64,000 bases of DNA, taken from contig NZ_AMZO01000045.1 in assembly GCF_000331515.1 (NCBI RefSeq), forward strand, positions 1 through 64,000, written 5' to 3'. The notes below the pieces were generated by a model that ran no database searches, was not told the origin of the DNA, and was given only the letters and a program-made list of their open reading frames with translations. The stretch is from Photobacterium marinum. GTDB lineage: Bacteria; Pseudomonadota; Gammaproteobacteria; Enterobacterales; Vibrionaceae. Both the position numbers and the translations under genes were made by a program. How positions within the stretch are numbered: position 1 is the stretch's first letter; each line of letters begins with the position of its first letter. Of the stretch, positions 15,283-24,971 are shown piece after piece.

Positions 15283-17454
15283 ATGGATCCTTCACTTCTG
15301 TTAGATGGCCTGAATGACAAACAACGAGAGGCGGTGGCTGCGCCGTTAGGTAATCACCTGGTTCTGGCGGGAGCGGGTAGTGGTAAAACCCGGGTGCTGG
15401 TTCATCGTATCGCCTGGCTGATGCAGATTGAGCAGGCGTCACCGTATTCCATCATGTCGGTGACCTTCACCAATAAAGCGGCGGCTGAAATGCGCGGTCG
15501 TATCAATGAGCTGATGCAGGGCTCCTGTGCCGGGATGTGGAACGGTACTTTCCACGGCCTGTGTCACCGCATGCTGCGTGCTCATTACCTTGATGCCAGT
15601 TTGCCGGAAGATTTCAATATCCTGGATTCTGAAGATCAGATGCGCCTGCTGCGCCGCCTGATCAAAGCCCAGAACCTGGACGAGAAACAGTGGCCTGCAC
15701 GCCAAGCCGCCTGGTATATCAACGGTAAGAAAGATGAGGGTTTGCGCCCGGCTCATATTGAAACGTTCAACGATCCGGTCGAGCAGACCTGGTTGCGGGT
15801 CTATGCCGCTTACCAGGAAGCTTGTGACCGTGCCGGCCTGGTCGATTTTGCCGAGCTGTTGCTGCGGGCATTTGAACTGCTGCAGCGCAGCAAGCATATC
15901 CGCGAGCATTATCAGGCGCGCTTTAAGCACATCCTGGTCGATGAGTTTCAGGATACTAACAACATCCAGTTTGCCTGGTTGCGCCTGATGGCGGGACCGG
16001 ATTGTAATGTCATGATTGTCGGTGATGATGATCAGTCGATTTACGGCTGGCGTGGTGCCCAGGTAGAAAATATCCAGCGTTTCCTGCGTGACTTTTCTAA
16101 CGCCTCATCCATTTTCCTGGAGCAGAACTACCGCTCGACCGGCAATATCCTGAAAGCGGCCAACGAACTGATCGCCCACAATAATGAGCGAATGGGTAAG
16201 AATCTCTGGACCGACGGTGACGAAGGTGAAGCGATCTCTGTTTATTCCGCTTTCAATGAGCTGGATGAAGCCCGCTTTGCGGTCGGCAAGATAAAGGAAT
16301 GGCAGGACAAGGGTGGTGCGCTCAATGAGACTGCACTTCTGTATCGTAGCAACGCCCAGTCGCGGGTGCTGGAAGAAGCATTGATTCAGACCGGTCTGCC
16401 TTACCGCATTTATGGCGGCATGCGCTTCTTCGAGCGGCAGGAAATTAAAGATGCTTTGGCTTATCTGCGCCTGATGTCCAACCGTAATGACGATGCTTCT
16501 TTTGAACGCGTGGTGAATACCCCTGCCCGTGGTTTGGGTGATCGCACGCTGGAAACCATCCGCATGGCAGCCCGTGATCGCGGCGCGACTTTGTGGCAGG
16601 CAAGTGTCTCCCTGCTGGAAGAGCAGGTGCTGGCAGGCCGTGCTGCTAACTCGCTTCGCCGTTTCATTGAGCTGATAAATGCACTGGAAGATGATACCCG
16701 TGAGCAGCCGCTGTTCCAGCAGACTGACGAGGTGATCCGCAACTCCGGGCTGCGTGCAATGTACGAGCAGGAGAAAGGGGAAAAAGCTCAGGCCCGTATT
16801 GAAAACCTTGAGGAATTGGTTACGGCGACCCGTCAGTTTGAGGTGCCGGAAGAAGCCGAAGATATGAGTCCGCTGGCGGCTTTCCTTTCTCATGCGGCAC
16901 TGGAAGCCGGTGAAGGTCAGGCCGACGAGTTTGAAGATGCGGTGCAGCTGATGACAATGCACAGCGCTAAAGGTCTGGAGTTCCCGGTAGTCTTCATGGT
17001 CGGTGTTGAGGAGGGCATGTTCCCGAGCTCACGCACTACCGAGGAAGTGGGCCGCCTGGAAGAAGAGCGTCGCCTTTGCTACGTGGGTATGACTCGTGCG
17101 ATGCAGAAGCTGTATATCACTTATGCTGAGATGCGACGTTTGTATGGTAAGGATAACTTCCATAAGCCGTCCCGCTTTATCCGCGAGATCCCGTCGGAGT
17201 TTGTCGAGGAAGTCCGGATGAAGGCACAGGTTTCGCGTCCGGCCAGTGCGGGTCGTTTCAGCCAGGCTAAAGTGAATGATAACTTCAACCAGACCGGCTT
17301 CAATCTTGGTCAGCGGGTGATGCATCCGAAGTTTGGTGAAGGTACCATCATTAACTTTGAAGGCAGCGGTGCCCAGAGCAGGGTACAGGTGGCCTTCAAC
17401 GGTGAAGGTATCAAGTGGCTGGTAACCCAGTACGCGAAACTGCAGCCGATGTAA
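15283..17454 (+). CDS. uvrD: DNA helicase II UvrD
   Basis: UvrD (723 residues) is the SF1A 3'-5' helicase of nucleotide excision and mismatch repair. Walker A AGAGSGKT is at residues 29-36, motif II VDEFQDTN near 221, then DDDQSIYGWRGA, EQNYRS, TMHSAKGLEFPVV near 565 and VGMTRA. The C-terminal extension carries the Tudor-like RNA polymerase-binding patch (GQRVMHPKFGEGTI, ending AKLQPM), which distinguishes UvrD from Rep. The preceding LexA box indicates SOS induction. Confidence 0.97.
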   Translation: MDPSLLLDGLNDKQREAVAAPLGNHLVLAGAGSGKTRVLVHRIAWLMQIEQASPYSIMSVTFTNKAAAEMRGRINELMQGSCAGMWNGTFHGLCHRMLRAHYLDASLPEDFNILDSEDQMRLLRRLIKAQNLDEKQWPARQAAWYINGKKDEGLRPAHIETFNDPVEQTWLRVYAAYQEACDRAGLVDFAELLLRAFELLQRSKHIREHYQARFKHILVDEFQDTNNIQFAWLRLMAGPDCNVMIVGDDDQSIYGWRGAQVENIQRFLRDFSNASSIFLEQNYRSTGNILKAANELIAHNNERMGKNLWTDGDEGEAISVYSAFNELDEARFAVGKIKEWQDKGGALNETALLYRSNAQSRVLEEALIQTGLPYRIYGGMRFFERQEIKDALAYLRLMSNRNDDASFERVVNTPARGLGDRTLETIRMAARDRGATLWQASVSLLEEQVLAGRAANSLRRFIELINALEDDTREQPLFQQTDEVIRNSGLRAMYEQEKGEKAQARIENLEELVTATRQFEVPEEAEDMSPLAAFLSHAALEAGEGQADEFEDAVQLMTMHSAKGLEFPVVFMVGVEEGMFPSSRTTEEVGRLEEERRLCYVGMTRAMQKLYITYAEMRRLYGKDNFHKPSRFIREIPSEFVEEVRMKAQVSRPASAGRFSQAKVNDNFNQTGFNLGQRVMHPKFGEGTIINFEGSGAQSRVQVAFNGEGIKWLVTQYAKLQPM

Positions 17455-17474
17455 TTATTCATTCATATTGAAAA

Positions 17475-17506
17475 AGCCCGCCAGGTTGATACCGGCGGGC
17501 TTTTTT
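17475..17506 (+). terminator. Terminator after uvrD
   Basis: The stem GCCCGCC/GGCGGGC (17476-17482 and 17494-17500) extends with GGT/ACC toward the loop and is followed by six T. It also faces the end of the convergent ggt gene. Confidence 0.88.
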
Positions 17507-17535
17507 GTGCTCGTTGTTTGTGATCCTTAAAGCGC

Positions 17536-19317
17536 TTATTGGGCGATCACTTTGCCTTCCCGGCGCGGGTCGGCGGCTCCGGTGAGCTGTTTGTCGTCAA
17601 TTTTGATCGCCTGGACTCCGGAGTTGAGGTCTTTGACTTTGACCTCGAAGCCGATTTGCTCAAGCTTCGGTGCCCACTGCTCGGCGGCGGTGCCCTGTTC
17701 CAGCTCGAACGCACCGAAGCGATTATTCATATTCGGCAGGTTGATGGCTTGCTGCAGGTCGAGGTTCCAGTCGAGGTGGCCGACCAGGGTCTTGGCGACA
17801 TAGCCGATGATCTGGCTGCCGCCCGGTGAACCGATAGCGAGATACGGGGTGCCTTTGCGCATCACTATGGTCGGGGCCATCGAGGAACGCGGACGCTTGC
17901 CCGGCTCGAGGCGGTTGGCGATGGGGCGGCCGTCAATGTGGGTGCGGAACGAGAAGTCGGTCAGTTCATTGTTGAGCAGGAAGCCGCGGACCATCAGTCG
18001 GGAGCCGAAGCCGTTCTCTATGGTGGTGGTTACAGAGACCACATTGCGGTCGCGATCGACGATTGAGAAATGGCTGGTGGAGGGCAGTTCCAGTGCCTCA
18101 TCGGTGGTGTAATTCATCGCATGGGACCAGACTGGCTGCCCCGGCTCAACCTTTGTCAGGGCGTTATCGCCTTTCAGCAGAGTTGCGCGCTGTGCCAGGT
18201 AGTCATCAGCCAGCAGGCCTGCTGTCGGCATCGGGACATAATCGCTGTCGGCCATATAGCGGCCGCGGTCAGCAAAAGCTAGACGGGAAGCATCACCGAT
18301 CAGGCGCCAGCTGTTGATATCATTGCGGCCCATTTTATCCAGCGGGAAGTGGCTGAGCATACCCATTATCTGGCCAAGGGTCAGAGCACCTGAGCTTGGC
18401 GGACCCATTCCGCAGATTTCGAACTGGCGGTAGGGGGCACAGACCGGCTCACGTTCTTTGATTTGGTAGGTCGCCAGATCCATGGCACTGAGAACGCCGG
18501 GGTTGTCTTCCGCCTTGCGTACCGTGCGGACAATATCTTTGGCTATGTCACCATGGTAGAAAGCACTGGCTCCGCGTTCGGCGATTTGGGTCAGGGTATC
18601 GGCATAAGTCGGGTTAGTGAGGGTTTGCCCGGCCCGAAGCGGACTGCCGTCCTGATTGAAGAAATAGGCTTCGGTGTCTTTCCAGCGTTTCAGGCGTTCC
18701 TGATCATTGGCGATAAGTGTTGCAAGCCGCGGGCTGACAAGAAAGCCGTCTTTGGCCAGTTTGATGGCTGGTGAAAACAGATCGCGCCACGGTAATTTGC
18801 CGTAGCGCTGGTGAGTGCGCCACATCAGCATCACAGTGCCGGGGGTACCGACTGAGCGGCCGCCGACGACGGCATCGAAAAAGGCCAGAGGTTGGCCTTC
18901 TGGGGTCTGGAACAGGCGCGGTGTAGCGGCAAACGGAGCTGTTTCCCGGCCGTCAAAGGTTGTGAGACGATCTTTTTCGGCATCCCAGTAGACGAGGAAG
19001 GCACCGCCGCCGATGCCGGAGGATTGCGGTTCTGTCAGCCCCAGAACCAGCTGGGTTGTCACCATGGCATCAATAGCATTGCCACCCTGACGCAAAATGG
19101 CAGCACCGGCTTCACTGGCATACGGGTTGGCGGCTGCCACCATCCACTCTTTGCCGCGGACCAGGGTTTGGGTACTTCGCCCGGTTGTCGTTTCCGGAGC
19201 TACCTGATCTGCCGTCTGTTTGTTGGTGGTTTTGCCTGCTTCCTTACTGATCACCGGTGAGATAAACAGGCTGGCTGCCACAACGGCCATCGCCAGTTGG
19301 GTTAGTGTCCGCGCCAT
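17536..19317 (-). CDS. ggt: Gamma-glutamyltransferase, periplasmic
   Basis: GGT (593 residues) cleaves the gamma-glutamyl bond of glutathione in the periplasm. A signal peptide covers about residues 1-24. The proenzyme self-cleaves before the nucleophile Thr414 in LPSTSHFSIVD, giving large and small subunits. Substrate-binding motifs FDGRETAP (about 121-128), GPPSSGALTLGQ (about 305-316) and GSPGGSQII near residue 510 are present. Length matches the E. coli enzyme (580). It is monocistronic between uvrD and the LysE-type exporter. Confidence 0.95.
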   Translation of the reverse strand: MARTLTQLAMAVVAASLFISPVISKEAGKTTNKQTADQVAPETTTGRSTQTLVRGKEWMVAAANPYASEAGAAILRQGGNAIDAMVTTQLVLGLTEPQSSGIGGGAFLVYWDAEKDRLTTFDGRETAPFAATPRLFQTPEGQPLAFFDAVVGGRSVGTPGTVMLMWRTHQRYGKLPWRDLFSPAIKLAKDGFLVSPRLATLIANDQERLKRWKDTEAYFFNQDGSPLRAGQTLTNPTYADTLTQIAERGASAFYHGDIAKDIVRTVRKAEDNPGVLSAMDLATYQIKEREPVCAPYRQFEICGMGPPSSGALTLGQIMGMLSHFPLDKMGRNDINSWRLIGDASRLAFADRGRYMADSDYVPMPTAGLLADDYLAQRATLLKGDNALTKVEPGQPVWSHAMNYTTDEALELPSTSHFSIVDRDRNVVSVTTTIENGFGSRLMVRGFLLNNELTDFSFRTHIDGRPIANRLEPGKRPRSSMAPTIVMRKGTPYLAIGSPGGSQIIGYVAKTLVGHLDWNLDLQQAINLPNMNNRFGAFELEQGTAAEQWAPKLEQIGFEVKVKDLNSGVQAIKIDDKQLTGAADPRREGKVIAQ

Positions 19318-19435
19318 GACTTTTCCTCTTATGCAACCATGGGGTTAACAAAAAAGCGTAAGAGCGGAATGCCGGACTGTCTAATTTCTCATGGCTGTTT
19401 TGTGGTCGTAATCAAGAATTTGCCTTGTTTTCCAA

Positions 19436-20128
19436 TCAGCTCAGCAGGGTGATATTGAGCAGGATCATCCCGCCGATAACAACAAACAGTATGCCGCACA
19501 GCCCGTCGATATAAGGAGTCCAGCGCTGAAGTTTTTGTTGCATTCGTTGTCCGGTCAGCAGCCATGCCAGCAGGGCGAACCAGAGGAAAGAGCTCAGCCA
19601 CAGCAGGCCGATGGCTCCGGCCTTGCCGCTCAGTGACATATGAGCCGGTACCAAGGTAGATAGCAGGCTGAGGAAAAATACTAATGCTTTCGGGTTGAGA
19701 ATGTTGGTCGTAAAGCCTTTCGCCAGTGCTTGCTTGCGGTTAGCAATCAGCTTGGTTGGCTTCTCTGGGCTCTGCTCGGAGGCTTGTTCTGATTTGCTCC
19801 GCTGTTCTGATTTTCTCCACAATTTTTTTAGCGTGGGTTTGAGCGTGTTTTTCAGCGCGCCGGCTCCAAGCCATAACAGGTAACTGCCGCCAGCGGCCTG
19901 AAGCAGGGCAAACAGTGTCGGGTGCTGGTGGATCAGCAGGCTGGCTCCGGTCAGGCTGAGGATGGAATGCATCAGGATCCCCAAAGACAGGCCAAGGGCG
20001 ATAGTGATCCCGGTTTGTCGACCGTAACGACCGGCGTTTTGTACCACCAGGGCGAAGTCCGGGCCCGGGCTCATCAGGGCAAGGATGTGGACGGTCAGTA
20101 AGGTGATAAGTGGTGTGATTTCGTTCAT
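19436..20128 (-). CDS. LysE/RhtB family amino-acid exporter
   Basis: A 230-residue inner-membrane exporter with about six helices. The open frame extends to 20425, but MNEITPLITLLTVHILALMSPGPDF is the family N-terminus, with a GGAAAG site upstream. Signature motifs are SPGPDFALVVQNAGRYGRQTGI near residues 18-38 and GFTTNILNPKALVFFLS in the second half. The stretch between (about residues 110-140) is an unusually long charged linker (KSEQRSKSEQASEQSPEKPTK) in the cytoplasmic loop. It lies downstream of an AraC regulator on the same strand, which may control it. The substrate is unknown. Confidence 0.88.
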   Translation of the reverse strand: MNEITPLITLLTVHILALMSPGPDFALVVQNAGRYGRQTGITIALGLSLGILMHSILSLTGASLLIHQHPTLFALLQAAGGSYLLWLGAGALKNTLKPTLKKLWRKSEQRSKSEQASEQSPEKPTKLIANRKQALAKGFTTNILNPKALVFFLSLLSTLVPAHMSLSGKAGAIGLLWLSSFLWFALLAWLLTGQRMQQKLQRWTPYIDGLCGILFVVIGGMILLNITLLS

Positions 20129-20264
20129 GGCTGTTCTTTCCGGGCGATGCGGTTCAGGATGATGTAATTCAAGCGATGTAGTGCAAGGTGATATTGCAGG
20201 CGATAGATTGCCTTGTTCTGTCAGCCCGCGCTTGTAAAAAATTAACACCGGGTGGATTGAGTTG

Positions 20265-21065
20265 TTACTTGACGGTTGAAGGGGCGACGCCGAAGGCCTG
20301 GCGGAAACTGCGGACAAAGTGGGCCTGATCATAAAAACCGACCCGATAGGCCACTTCAGTACTGCTGTAACCGGCTTTGAGCAAGGCCATGGCATGTTCC
20401 AGTCGCAGCCGCGCCAACCAGGCATAAGGCGTCATGCCGGTGGCTTTTTTAAACTGGCGCAGCAGTTGCGACGGGCTGAGGTCGCACAGTGCGGCCAGGC
20501 TCTCTAGACTGATCTTCTGGTCAAGGTTTGCCATCAGGTAGTCGCGCAGCTGGTTGAGGTCTTTGCTGCCGAGCGGAACTGCCTGTTTGGGCCGCAGCTG
20601 GCTGTGGCGGGTGAGCAGTTTTGAGAAGTACTCAATCGGCATACTGTCTTTGGCCAGTTGCGGGAACAGGGGATTGCCCAGTTCGCAGTGTAGCTGGCTG
20701 AGATCGAAAAACAGCTGGTTGTCGGCCACCTTATGGAGGGGAAAATAGACCTGTCCTTTGGCGCCGAGTTCGTCGGCCTGCTGATGGAGCCACTCCGGGG
20801 TAATACTAAATACCTTAACTTTATAGCCGCTGTCCTGCTGCGGTTGGCCGTCATGGATTTCGTCGGGCGGCATGATCACCAGCTCCCCTTTCCCTGCCCG
20901 GTAGCGGGTGCCGTTGAAATAGTATTCCTGCTGGCCTTCTGTGATTAACCCCATATGGTAGTCGAGGTGGTAGTGGCGCTTGAAGGCAAACTGGCGGTAA
21001 TGGGCATCAATCAGGCTGATGTCTTCAATGCCTGTGGTTTGATGGTTAACCGTATCCTTGTTCAT
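20265..21065 (-). CDS. AraC family transcriptional regulator with cupin sensor domain
   Basis: A 266-residue protein. The N-terminal cupin-like sensor domain has the HYHLDYHMGLITEGQQEYYFNG pattern at about residues 30-51. The C-terminal AraC double helix-turn-helix covers about 165-262 and ends with the usual VAYRVGFYDQAHFVRSFRQAFGVAPSTVK signature. Such AraC proteins commonly control an adjacent LysE-type exporter, which here starts 137 bp downstream on the same strand. The ligand is unknown. Confidence 0.9.
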   Translation of the reverse strand: MNKDTVNHQTTGIEDISLIDAHYRQFAFKRHYHLDYHMGLITEGQQEYYFNGTRYRAGKGELVIMPPDEIHDGQPQQDSGYKVKVFSITPEWLHQQADELGAKGQVYFPLHKVADNQLFFDLSQLHCELGNPLFPQLAKDSMPIEYFSKLLTRHSQLRPKQAVPLGSKDLNQLRDYLMANLDQKISLESLAALCDLSPSQLLRQFKKATGMTPYAWLARLRLEHAMALLKAGYSSTEVAYRVGFYDQAHFVRSFRQAFGVAPSTVK

Positions 21066-21170
21066 CCTGTACTGCCCGTTTGTTGCCTTAGCGGAATTAT
21101 GATGAGATTTATCAGTAGACCATATGTGAAGGGAGGCGGCTTGTAAAATAATGACAAGCCGCCGGGGTTA

Positions 21171-22082
21171 TCAGCTGGCGCGGGCTAGTTTGCGGCTTTG
21201 GCGGTGGCCCCGGATGCCGTCGAAGCTGAACAGCATCAGAGCGCCCCAGATAAAGGCAAAGGTGTAGCCTTTGTCGGCGGTAAATTGCTCACCGTAGACA
21301 ATAATGGCAAGCAGGAACATCAGGCTCGGGCCGATGTACTGAAAAAAGCCGAGGGTGGATAGCCTGAGTTTGGTCGCGGCTCCGGTAAAACAGAGCAGGG
21401 GCACAGTGGTGACAATACCGGCAGCCATCAACAACAGGTTGGTGTTCATCGGGTTGGTGGCCCAGTCCGATGTCGGGCTGTCAGCAATGAACAACACGTA
21501 GCAGGCCGCCAGCGGCAGCAGCAGGCAGGTTTCCATGAACAGTCCGGTTTCGGCATCAAGACGGATTTTTTTCCGCATCAGGCCGTAAAGACCGAAGCTG
21601 GTCGCCAGTGCCAAGGCAACCCAGGGCAGGGAGCCGAATTTGAGCAACTGGACCCCGACACCGCAGGCGGCAAAGAATACCGCTACCCATTGCAATGGCC
21701 TTAGCCGTTCACCTAGGAACAGCATGCCCAGCATGACATTGAGTAGCGGGTTGATGTAATAGCCAAGGCTGGCATCAAGCATATAGTTATTGTTGACGGC
21801 CCAGATAAAAATCAGCCAGTTACCGCCGACCAGCAGTGAGGTGGCCACTAGGATCAGCAGGGTTTTCGGTTGGCGTAGCACAGTCCTGACCTTACCCCAG
21901 CTTTTGCTGATCCAGATAATGGCAGCAATAAAGAAAAACGACCAGATCACCCGGTGGCTGAGAATTTCCAGCGGGCTGACTGTCTGGAGCGTTTTGAAAT
22001 AAATCGGGGCGATCCCCCACATGGTATAGGCGGAAAGGGCAAGGATGACCCCGCGCCGGGTTTCCTGGTTTTGTTCGTTCAT
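21171..22082 (-). CDS. rarD: RarD/DMT-superfamily permease
   Basis: A 303-residue protein with ten hydrophobic segments in two EamA repeats, as in RarD (chloramphenicol-sensitive protein). The start is placed at MNEQNQETRRGVILALSAYTMWG, with an AAGAGA site upstream; twelve codons further upstream are open but unlike the family. The WGIAPIYFK and SHRVIWSFFF motifs near the N-terminus and NWLIFIWAVNNNYMLDASLGYYINPL around residues 90-115 are typical RarD. The substrate is uncertain. It is divergent from recQ. Confidence 0.92.
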   Translation of the reverse strand: MNEQNQETRRGVILALSAYTMWGIAPIYFKTLQTVSPLEILSHRVIWSFFFIAAIIWISKSWGKVRTVLRQPKTLLILVATSLLVGGNWLIFIWAVNNNYMLDASLGYYINPLLNVMLGMLFLGERLRPLQWVAVFFAACGVGVQLLKFGSLPWVALALATSFGLYGLMRKKIRLDAETGLFMETCLLLPLAACYVLFIADSPTSDWATNPMNTNLLLMAAGIVTTVPLLCFTGAATKLRLSTLGFFQYIGPSLMFLLAIIVYGEQFTADKGYTFAFIWGALMLFSFDGIRGHRQSRKLARAS

Positions 22083-22295
22083 TGAATCTCTTGTCGTATG
22101 CGGCGGATGGGATTGCATGTATTTTCATAAAAATATGCAAAACCAGTATAAAACGTGTTCGCTTGCAGTGTCACCTGTGATTATCAGCCGGGCTGCTTCC
22201 CGAGTGTGAACTGGGGGCGGCGAAGCGATGGTGGTGCTCCCATCGCTGATCTGATTGGTATAGAATAGCCAGCTCGTTTATGAAAGAGTCGATTT

Positions 22296-24137
22296 ATGTC
22301 ATCTAGCAGCGCCGCCGTTTGTCAGTCCGTCTCCCTTCCGGCCAGTGAGCAGATTTTGCAGGATGTGTTTGGTTACCAGACATTCCGTACCGGTCAGCAA
22401 GAGGTGATCGAAGCGGTTGCCGAAGGCCGTGACTGCTTGGTGATCATGCCGACCGGTGGCGGTAAATCGCTGTGCTACCAGATCCCGGCCCTGATGTGCG
22501 ATGGGTTGACGCTGGTGGTCTCTCCCTTGATCTCCCTGATGAAAGACCAGGTCGACCAGCTTAAAGCTAATGGGGTGGCGGCTGCCTGTCTTAACTCTAC
22601 CCAGTCCCGCGAGGCGATGCAGGAAACTTACCGCGCTATGCAGGACGGTGAGGTCAAGCTGGCTTATGTCTCGCCGGAGCGGGTGATGACCCGGGAATTT
22701 ATGGAGCGACTGCGCGATATGCCGCTCAGTCTGGTGGCCGTGGATGAAGCGCACTGTATTTCGCAGTGGGGCCATGATTTTCGTCCTGAATATGCTGCGT
22801 TGGGTACCCTGAAACAGCATTTTGACCAGCTGCCAATTATTGCTCTTACCGCGACGGCTGACGAGACAACCCGTCAGGATATCCTGTCGCGCCTGAGCCT
22901 GACGGATCCGCATATCTACCTGGGTAGTTTCGACCGCCCGAATATCCGCTATACCTTGCAGGAAAAGTACAAGCCGATGTCACAGCTGAGCAGTTACCTG
23001 CGCGGTGTGCGAGGGCAGTGCGGGATTGTCTACTGCAACAGCCGTAAGCGGGTGGAGCAGATCACCGAGAAATTGTGTGAGAGCGGGATCCGGGCGGCGG
23101 CCTATCATGCCGGCCTGGAATTCGATGAGCGGGCAAGGGTGCAGGAAGATTTCCAGCGCGATGATATCCATATCGTGGTGGCGACCGTGGCTTTCGGCAT
23201 GGGTATCAACAAGCCCAATGTCCGTTTTGTGGTGCATTACGACATTCCTCGCAATATCGAATCTTACTATCAGGAGACCGGCCGTGCCGGGCGTGACGGA
23301 CTGCCGGCCGAGGCGGTGATGTTCTATGACCCTTCAGATCTGGCCTGGCTGCGCCGTTGTCTGGATGAAAAAGAAGACGGGGCACAGAAACAGATCGAGA
23401 GCCATAAGCTCAATGCCATGGGTGCCTTTGCCGAAGCCCAAACCTGCCGCCGCCAGGTACTGTTGAACTATTTTGGTGAATACCGCGAAGAGCCTTGCGG
23501 TAACTGCGATATCTGCCTGGATCCGCCGAAGCGTTTTGCTGCGGTGGAAGTGGCACAAAAAGCCTTGTCCTGTGTATATCGGGTTAACCAGAGTTTCGGG
23601 GTTAACCATGTCGTTGATGTGCTGCGCGGGATGCAGAACCAGCGGATCCGCGAGCTTGGCCATGACAAGTTGAGTACTCATGGTATTGGCCGCGAGCACA
23701 GCCATGAGTTCTGGGTCAGTATTCTGCGCCAACTGATCCATCGCGGTTACCTGGTCCAGAATATTGTCCGCAGCTCAACTTTGCAGCTGACGGAGAAAGC
23801 CCGTGGTGTCCTGCGTGGTGAAGTCGAATTGGAACTGGCAGTGCCTCGACTGGATATTGCCGCGCGCAGTGCCAAGAATGACAAGTTGGCTAGCCGCCAT
23901 TATGACAAGAAGCTGTTTGCCAAGCTGCGTAAGCTTCGTAAAGCCATTGCTGATGAAGAAGATCTGCCGCCATATGTGGTGTTCAATGATGCGACCCTGA
24001 TGGAGATGGCGGAAATGCTGCCGACCTCAGCAGGTGAGTTGCTGGCGGTGAACGGTGTCGGTCATCGCAAGTTGGAAAAATACGGCGATGCCTTCCTGAC
24101 CCTTATCGAAGAGCATCTGACGCTGGGAATAGAATAA
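22296..24137 (+). CDS. recQ: ATP-dependent DNA helicase RecQ
   Basis: RecQ (613 residues) is a 3'-5' SF2 helicase of the RecF recombination pathway. Walker A TGGGKS is at residues 53-58 and DEAH at 150-153; ALTATAD and the QETGRAGRDG motif VI follow. The zinc-binding cysteines are in CRRQVLLNYFGE and CGNCDIC around residues 388-408, then the winged helix, then a C-terminal HRDC domain (about 535-610). All motifs look intact. It is divergent from rarD. Confidence 0.97.
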   Translation: MSSSSAAVCQSVSLPASEQILQDVFGYQTFRTGQQEVIEAVAEGRDCLVIMPTGGGKSLCYQIPALMCDGLTLVVSPLISLMKDQVDQLKANGVAAACLNSTQSREAMQETYRAMQDGEVKLAYVSPERVMTREFMERLRDMPLSLVAVDEAHCISQWGHDFRPEYAALGTLKQHFDQLPIIALTATADETTRQDILSRLSLTDPHIYLGSFDRPNIRYTLQEKYKPMSQLSSYLRGVRGQCGIVYCNSRKRVEQITEKLCESGIRAAAYHAGLEFDERARVQEDFQRDDIHIVVATVAFGMGINKPNVRFVVHYDIPRNIESYYQETGRAGRDGLPAEAVMFYDPSDLAWLRRCLDEKEDGAQKQIESHKLNAMGAFAEAQTCRRQVLLNYFGEYREEPCGNCDICLDPPKRFAAVEVAQKALSCVYRVNQSFGVNHVVDVLRGMQNQRIRELGHDKLSTHGIGREHSHEFWVSILRQLIHRGYLVQNIVRSSTLQLTEKARGVLRGEVELELAVPRLDIAARSAKNDKLASRHYDKKLFAKLRKLRKAIADEEDLPPYVVFNDATLMEMAEMLPTSAGELLAVNGVGHRKLEKYGDAFLTLIEEHLTLGIE

Positions 24138-24141
24138 AAAA

Positions 24142-24164
24142 AACCGGACTGCCTGGGTCCGGTT
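24142..24164 (-). terminator. Hairpin after recQ with a T run on the minus strand
   Basis: The stem AACCGGAC/GTCCGGTT (24142-24149 and 24157-24164) is preceded by an A run at 24136-24143. On the minus strand it forms a good intrinsic terminator, but on the plus strand the T run is missing, so it is a poor terminator for recQ itself. Confidence 0.5.
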
Positions 24165-24457
24165 GAAATGCGTCAAAGAAACATACTAAGTATGTCCAGT
24201 TCGCTACAAAACAGCTTGCGTATTTGGTGAGAATGTTTATTCACCTGCCGACCGGAAAAAGGGAAAGGATGGTATTCGTTTTCTCGCTTCCGGACTGCGG
24301 GGCTAATAAGAACACGAAGCACACCTCGCTGGCTATAGTTTCTTTATTGCTTGATACCCATAGAAACAATTAGTTACAGAAATGCCAGTAGGCTGGTTAT
24401 TCTGCTGGCAGAATGTCTGTAAATTGCCCTGCTGTTATCTGAAAAAAGGAGCCTTTC
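24165..24457. other. Intergenic region recQ-DUF3630 without recognised gene
   Basis: The stretch contains a near-perfect 15-bp palindrome ACATACTAAGTATGT (24181-24195) and short inverted repeats (GCCAGTAG/CTGCTGGC around 24382-24407). No ORF with a good ribosome site and no known RNA could be recognised. It probably holds the promoter of the following gene. Confidence 0.3.
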
Positions 24458-24775
24458 ATGGCAACTGCACACTCTCCTGCTTCTCATCCTGTTTTCAGCT
24501 GTCGCGAGCTGGATTTGGCCTCCGGACTGCTGCAAATCGACGGGCCGGATTTTGATTACGACAGTTTCCCTTTAGTGGCAGATCAATTGGTAGCACGGAT
24601 TGATGCGCAGGTGTTGGAGCGGGAACTGAATGCGGATTTGCATGTATGGCTGATTGATTTTGAAGGTTGCCGCTTGTTGTTAAAAGGCGAGCACTATTCT
24701 TCGGCATTGTGGCTGGAAGGGCTGTCGGCAGACGATCAGGAAACCCTGGTCTTCCTGGCCCGTTTGCTGGGCTAG
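24458..24775 (+). CDS. DUF3630 family protein
   Basis: A 105-residue acidic protein with no signal peptide or membrane segment, recognised as the small DUF3630 family found beside recQ in vibrios. The core SCRELDLASGLLQIDGPDFDYDSFPLVADQL is followed by VWLIDFEGCRLLLKGEHYSSALWLEGLSADD and a C-terminal helix. A strong AAAAAAGGAG ribosome site precedes the ATG. Function is unknown. Confidence 0.82.
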   Translation: MATAHSPASHPVFSCRELDLASGLLQIDGPDFDYDSFPLVADQLVARIDAQVLERELNADLHVWLIDFEGCRLLLKGEHYSSALWLEGLSADDQETLVFLARLLG

Positions 24776-24940
24776 TTAGTGCAGTTTTGTGCTGGCAATT
24801 TTTGCGGCAAAAATGCTTTCCACCCTCTGCAAACGGTTGCTTTGTGTTCAGTTTGATTTTTAGCTGGGCAACGTAAGTGGTTAATGTATAATCGCCGCTT
24901 CGGTTGCTGCGGTCGAGCCTGATCGCCCGGCGGCAGTGTT

Positions 24941-24971
24941 TTGGGTTCCCTCTCCCCCAATGACAAAAAGG
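24941..24971 (+). promoter_or_regulatory. Probable preQ1-I riboswitch upstream of yhhQ
   Basis: P1 TTGGG (24941-24945) pairs with CCCAA (24956-24960) around a C-rich loop TTCCCTCTCC. A tail TGACAAAAAGG follows, in which the A run and AGG can fold back onto the loop as the H-type pseudoknot of preQ1-I aptamers. The tail's AAAAAGG is also the ribosome site of yhhQ (ATG at 24978), so ligand binding would block translation. The gene controlled encodes a queuosine-precursor transporter, as expected. Confidence 0.65.

Noticed and set aside
24181..24195. 15-bp palindrome ACATACTAAGTATGT as an operator
   Set aside because: No regulator with this target was recognised and it stands alone; kept as a note in the intergenic entry.
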